From Candidatus Omnitrophica bacterium UBA1562 (GTDB lineage Bacteria; Omnitrophota; Gorgyraeia; Gygaellales; Profunditerraquicolaceae), in NCBI GenBank assembly GCA_002322525.1, contig DCOU01000134.1:1-7830 (forward strand): 7,830 nucleotides of DNA, given 5' to 3'. Each line of letters starts with the position of its first letter. The stretch's first letter is position 1. Positions 4,987 to 7,830 of this stretch are shown in pieces. Position numbers and translations under genes: made by a program. Below the pieces are notes generated by a model. That model was not told where the DNA came from, did not search any database, and worked only from the letters and a program-made list of their open reading frames with translations.

Positions 4987-6357
4987 TTAAGTCAAAGATT
5001 TAATCACTGCATAAGTCCTATCCAGGGCATCCTGAAGTTCATTTCTTTTTATGCAAAGAGGAAGAAAAAGATAAATTATATTTCCCAACGGCCTTAAGAT
5101 AAGGTTTTTTTTAAGCCCTCTTTTGTATACTTCTAAACCAATCCTTTCTTCAAAAGCAAATCTCTTTTTTGTTAATTTATCCTTGACTAATTCTATCGCG
5201 CCGATCAGCCCTATATATCTTACATCTCCCACCAAAGGTAAATCTCTAAATTTTTCCATACCGCAGTGGAATAAAGGTATTATTTTCTTTATTTCATTTA
5301 ATGTTTTTTCTTCTTTAAAGACTTCTAAACTTGCCAAGGCAGCAGAACAACTAAGGGGATTTGCCGTATAAGTATGGCCGTGGTAAAAAGTCTTCTTTTC
5401 TTTATAATCCGCATAAAATGCTTTATAAATCTTGTCTGTAGTTAATGTTGCAGCCAAAGGTAAATATCCCGCAGTCAGGCCTTTGGAAAGACAAAGAAAA
5501 TCCGGCGCGACATTATTTACATATTCGCAGGCAAACATCTTTGCTGTCCGGCCGAAACCAGTGGCTACCTCATCAAGGATAAGATGTACATTAAATTTTT
5601 TGGCTAAGTTTGCTGCCTTTAATAGATACTCTTTGGGATAAACAATCATACCTCCTGCTGCCATAACCATCGGTTCAAGGATTATTGCGGAAATGGTTTC
5701 TGATTTTTGTTCCAATAGATTTTCCAATGAAGCTATGCAATCAATATCGCAGGGAGTCTCATCTTTATCCCGGCCTTGCGCGCAAGAGCGGGATTTATCC
5801 ATAGGGCAGCGATAACAATAAGGCGAAGGCACTCTAAACGAAGGGAAAAATAACGGTGAAAATACCTGATTAAATAGGCCCACCCCGCTTACGCTCATAG
5901 TTCCGATAGTATCACCGTGATACCCGTAATCTAACGTAACAAATTTCGTCTTTTTTATCTCTCCAATATTGCGCCAGTATTGAAAGGACATCTTAAGCGC
6001 TACCTCTACAGAAGTTGAACCATTATCCGAGAAAAATACTTTAGTTAATTTTCCCGGAGAAATAGAAATAAGTTTCCGGGCGAGAAGAATAGCCGGTGTG
6101 TGCGTAAAACCAGCAAACAAAACATGTTCCAAAGAATCCAACTGTTTTTTTATGGCGGCTTTTATTTGGGGGTGATTGTGACCATGGACATTACACCACC
6201 AGCTGGAGATAGTATCATAATAGAAATTACCCTGGCTATCATAGAGTTTAATGCCCTTTGCCCTCTTTATTAAAATGGGAGGAAACCTGCCGCAATCCTT
6301 CATTTGTGTGTAAGGATGCCAGATGAATTCTAAATCATTCTTAAGCCACTTATCCAT
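4987..6357 (-). CDS. bioA: Adenosylmethionine-8-amino-7-oxononanoate aminotransferase BioA
   Basis: The 456-residue PLP enzyme (class III aminotransferase) converts 8-amino-7-oxononanoate to 7,8-diaminononanoate, usually with SAM as amino donor. WHPYTQM (13-19), SSWW (51-54), GYHGD (145-149), DEVATGFGR (262-270), LSKGLTAG (290-297, Schiff-base Lys292) and RPLG (422-425) match the known BioA active-site set, including the Tyr and Trp residues around the SAM pocket. A cysteine-rich segment follows residue 180: CYRC at 181-184, then Cys203 and Cys207. It contains a ten-residue insertion (about 189-198) encoded by a palindrome with flanking direct repeats (5764-5800). The ATG overlaps the bioD stop by eight bases, with AAGGA eight bases upstream. 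The enzyme is about 25-30 residues longer than E. coli BioA; ten of these come from the insertion. Confidence 0.96.
   Translation of the reverse strand: MDKWLKNDLEFIWHPYTQMKDCGRFPPILIKRAKGIKLYDSQGNFYYDTISSWWCNVHGHNHPQIKAAIKKQLDSLEHVLFAGFTHTPAILLARKLISISPGKLTKVFFSDNGSTSVEVALKMSFQYWRNIGEIKKTKFVTLDYGYHGDTIGTMSVSGVGLFNQVFSPLFFPSFRVPSPYCYRCPMDKSRSCAQGRDKDETPCDIDCIASLENLLEQKSETISAIILEPMVMAAGGMIVYPKEYLLKAANLAKKFNVHLILDEVATGFGRTAKMFACEYVNNVAPDFLCLSKGLTAGYLPLAATLTTDKIYKAFYADYKEKKTFYHGHTYTANPLSCSAALASLEVFKEEKTLNEIKKIIPLFHCGMEKFRDLPLVGDVRYIGLIGAIELVKDKLTKKRFAFEERIGLEVYKRGLKKNLILRPLGNIIYLFLPLCIKRNELQDALDRTYAVIKSLT
5764..5800. repeat. Palindromic insertion with 7-base flanking direct repeats inside bioA
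   Basis: TTTATCC occurs at 5764-5770 and 5794-5800, a 30-base period. Between and partly within the repeats lies a loopless imperfect palindrome: ATCCCGGCCTTGCG (5767-5780) against CGCAAGAGCGGGAT (5781-5794), 12 of 14 positions paired. The 30 bases equal ten codons, so the bioA frame is kept. Removing one period would restore CYRCPMDKDETPC, a normal-looking BioA segment. The structure is what an inserted mini-element with a 7-base target duplication would leave. Confidence 0.65.
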
Positions 6358-7048
6358 CGGTTAATTCCTTCGTTATCTGCTCGCCTATGGGGATAAAACT
6401 TTTGTATAATTTAACGTGTGTCTCTATCCAAGGCAGGACACCGAAAATCCTCTGGTTAGTTAATGCTTTTATAATAAGGGGATTGTCTTCGATAATTCTG
6501 CTGTTCTCTTTTTTAAGATTATTAAATATTATGCCTAAAATCTTTATTTTTCTTTTCTCCAATGCCTCGATGGTTAATAGCGTATGATTAATTGCGCCTA
6601 ATTTATTTTGTGCTACCACCAATACAGCCAAATCAAGGTCCCTGACTATATCTATCACTAAGCGCTTTTTATTGAAAGGGACTAAAACTCCTCCTACGCC
6701 TTCAGCGATTATAAAATCGAAACGCCGGGATAATAATTTAAAACTTTTTATAATTTTATTTGGATTGATTATTTTATTTTCGATAAGGCTTGCCAAATGC
6801 GGAGAACTCGGCACTCTAAATGTGTAAGGCGAAACAGACCCCGCATAATCCTTTAAATCATTTTTATCACGCCCCATAATTTTAAGATGTAATTTGATAT
6901 CCGACGCCAGGCTATCCCGGCAGCCAGTCTGTATCCACTTTTGAGTTATGACATTATATCCCTTATCCGACAAATACCTCCCCAAAAGGCCGGTAATTAT
7001 TGTTTTGCCCACTCCTGTATCTGTACCAGTGACAAATATCCCTTTCAT
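6350..7048 (-). CDS. bioD: Dethiobiotin synthetase BioD
   Basis: The ATP-dependent carboxylase (232 residues from the ATG at 7048) closes the ureido ring of 7,8-diaminononanoate to give dethiobiotin. The P-loop is GTDTGVGKT (residues 8-16). Lys37 in QKWIQTG corresponds to the conserved KPxxTG lysine, with Trp in place of the usual Pro. Asp50 and Glu116 (EGVGG; usually EGAGG) are expected Mg/phosphate contacts, and SSPHLAS (81-87) is the substrate-site segment. The ATG overlaps the bioC TGA as ATGA, with AAGGA eight bases upstream. A TTG at 7066 could add six residues, but the P-loop spacing and overlap favour the ATG. It lies between bioC and bioA, the expected pathway partners. Confidence 0.95.
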   Translation of the reverse strand: MKGIFVTGTDTGVGKTIITGLLGRYLSDKGYNVITQKWIQTGCRDSLASDIKLHLKIMGRDKNDLKDYAGSVSPYTFRVPSSPHLASLIENKIINPNKIIKSFKLLSRRFDFIIAEGVGGVLVPFNKKRLVIDIVRDLDLAVLVVAQNKLGAINHTLLTIEALEKRKIKILGIIFNNLKKENSRIIEDNPLIIKALTNQRIFGVLPWIETHVKLYKSFIPIGEQITKELTDG

Positions 7049-7812
7049 TCTACCAATCCTTGGCAAAAGAAAATCTGATAAGTTACCTTAATCTGTTGAA
7101 ATTTATTTAAATATGCTTCTTCTAATTTTTTTAGATATCGCCAGCCCAAAGAAATCTTACTGCCCAAACCATTTCCTCTTATCCCGGTATATTTTATTTT
7201 GTTTAGTAGCCTTAAAAGGCTGGCAAATGACTCCTCGTATCTTAGCTCTCTTATCTTGAATTCTTTAAAATTATTGCTGAGGATTTTCTTTATTTTATCT
7301 TTATTCATAAAGTTATTTGCTGCAATAGGCATATTTTGCAAGAGGGATTCTAAAGATGCATTTAACTCCCGAAAAGTCAATGGGCCAAATATGGAAAATA
7401 AAATTAAACCGTCTTTTTTAAGTAAGCTTTTGTATTTTTGTAAAGCCGCTTCTAAATTTTCAAACCACTGAAAGCAGGCATTAGAAGTAACTAAGTCGAA
7501 ATCTTCATCTGGAAAATTCACAGATTCTCCATCGGCTACAATAAATTCAATATCTTTATCTTTTAATTTTTCCCGGGCAACTTCGACCATTTTACCAGAT
7601 ATATCTAAGGCTGTAATTCTTGCTTTTTTAAATTTCTCTCTAAGAAGAAAGGTATAATTTCCTGTGCCGCAACCTATTTCTAAGACTTTGCTAAAGCTAT
7701 AATCTTCTATTCCTCCTAGGATTTCTAAGGCAGCCTTTTTTTGCACATCGGCATACCTATCGTAAAGATAAGCGCATCTTGAAAAATTCCTGGCTATAAT
7801 TTTCTTATTCAT
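7045..7812 (-). CDS. bioC: Malonyl-ACP O-methyltransferase BioC
   Basis: The SAM-dependent methyltransferase (255 residues from the ATG at 7812) methylates malonyl-ACP so that fatty-acid synthesis can build the pimelate moiety of biotin. BioC hallmarks are all present: FSRCAYLYDRYADVQ near the N-terminus (10-24), motif I LEIGCGTGNY (44-53), the acidic ALDIS loop (68-72), FQWF (114-117), FGPLTFREL (142-150) and YTG (208-210) in the C-terminal lid. The start was chosen because GAGGTG (7822-7817) is a Shine-Dalgarno four bases before this ATG; an ATG at 7827 would add five residues but has no visible ribosome site. BioC implies a methyl-ester pimeloyl-ACP route, which needs a BioH-type esterase that is not in the window. 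Its TGA overlaps the bioD start. Confidence 0.95.
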   Translation of the reverse strand: MNKKIIARNFSRCAYLYDRYADVQKKAALEILGGIEDYSFSKVLEIGCGTGNYTFLLREKFKKARITALDISGKMVEVAREKLKDKDIEFIVADGESVNFPDEDFDLVTSNACFQWFENLEAALQKYKSLLKKDGLILFSIFGPLTFRELNASLESLLQNMPIAANNFMNKDKIKKILSNNFKEFKIRELRYEESFASLLRLLNKIKYTGIRGNGLGSKISLGWRYLKKLEEAYLNKFQQIKVTYQIFFCQGLVE

Positions 7813-7816
7813 TTTA

Positions 7817-7822
7817 CACCTC
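7817..7822 (-). promoter_or_regulatory. Ribosome binding site that decides the bioC start
   Basis: GAGGTG on the minus strand (7822-7817) is followed after four bases by ATG at 7812-7810. It lies downstream of the alternative ATG at 7827 and so argues for the shorter protein. Only three bases remain before the window edge, so the promoter or the preceding gene of the operon cannot be seen. Confidence 0.6.
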
Positions 7823-7830
7823 AACATATA

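Noticed and set aside
7045..7827. Longer bioC starting at the ATG at 7827
   Set aside because: The only Shine-Dalgarno sequence (GAGGTG) lies between the two ATGs, and the family motif begins about ten residues after the second ATG, as is usual.

Overview
The window is a nearly gap-free run of nine complete protein genes, all on the minus strand, followed at the low-coordinate end by about 300 bases that hold the damaged remains of two hydrogenase-maturation genes. Base composition is AT-rich by eye. Genes are packed with overlaps or gaps of 0-26 bases. TGA is used as a normal stop (bioC ends in TGA inside an ATGA overlap with bioD), so the standard bacterial code applies. The gene set and the style of the proteins (a divergent PfkB kinase, a BioC/BioD/BioA block, a short S4-less RluA-type synthase) suggest an uncultivated anaerobic bacterium of the Omnitrophota type. 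That placement is inference from memory of the families, not a computed result.

Layout in the direction of transcription, from right to left. First come the biotin genes bioC (7812-7045), bioD (7048-6350) and bioA (6357-4987), which overlap each other. BioC methylates malonyl-ACP to start pimelate synthesis, BioA makes 7,8-diaminopelargonate, and BioD closes the ureido ring to dethiobiotin. bioF, bioB and the demethylating esterase are not in the window. Next are mnmA (tRNA 2-thiouridylase), nadA (quinolinate synthase) and an RluA-family pseudouridine synthase, with 0-1 base between them, which looks translationally coupled. After these come a PAP2-family membrane phosphatase with a TTG start, a PfkB-family kinase, and a YqeY protein.

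Below yqeY there is a good sigma70-type promoter on the minus strand (372-345) and a small leader hairpin. A HypA-like N-terminal fragment (297-130) follows. The last feature is the N-terminus of a hydrogenase maturation protease (111-1), which meets an in-frame TGA at its 37th codon exactly at the window edge.

Most of the window is ordinary housekeeping metabolism. What stands out is a set of short palindromic elements embedded in coding sequence. bioA carries a 30-base in-frame insertion flanked by 7-base direct repeats (5764-5800). mnmA carries two tandem 15-base hairpin units that encode a Gly/Ser/Ala-rich stretch (4304-4333). An imperfect inverted repeat of a REP-like type lies at the junction of the two hydrogenase-maturation remnants (108-168). 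Also notable is a PAP2 phosphatase whose second signature motif reads PSGY instead of PSGH. I did not find a defence system, CRISPR array, tRNA, rRNA or complete mobile element.
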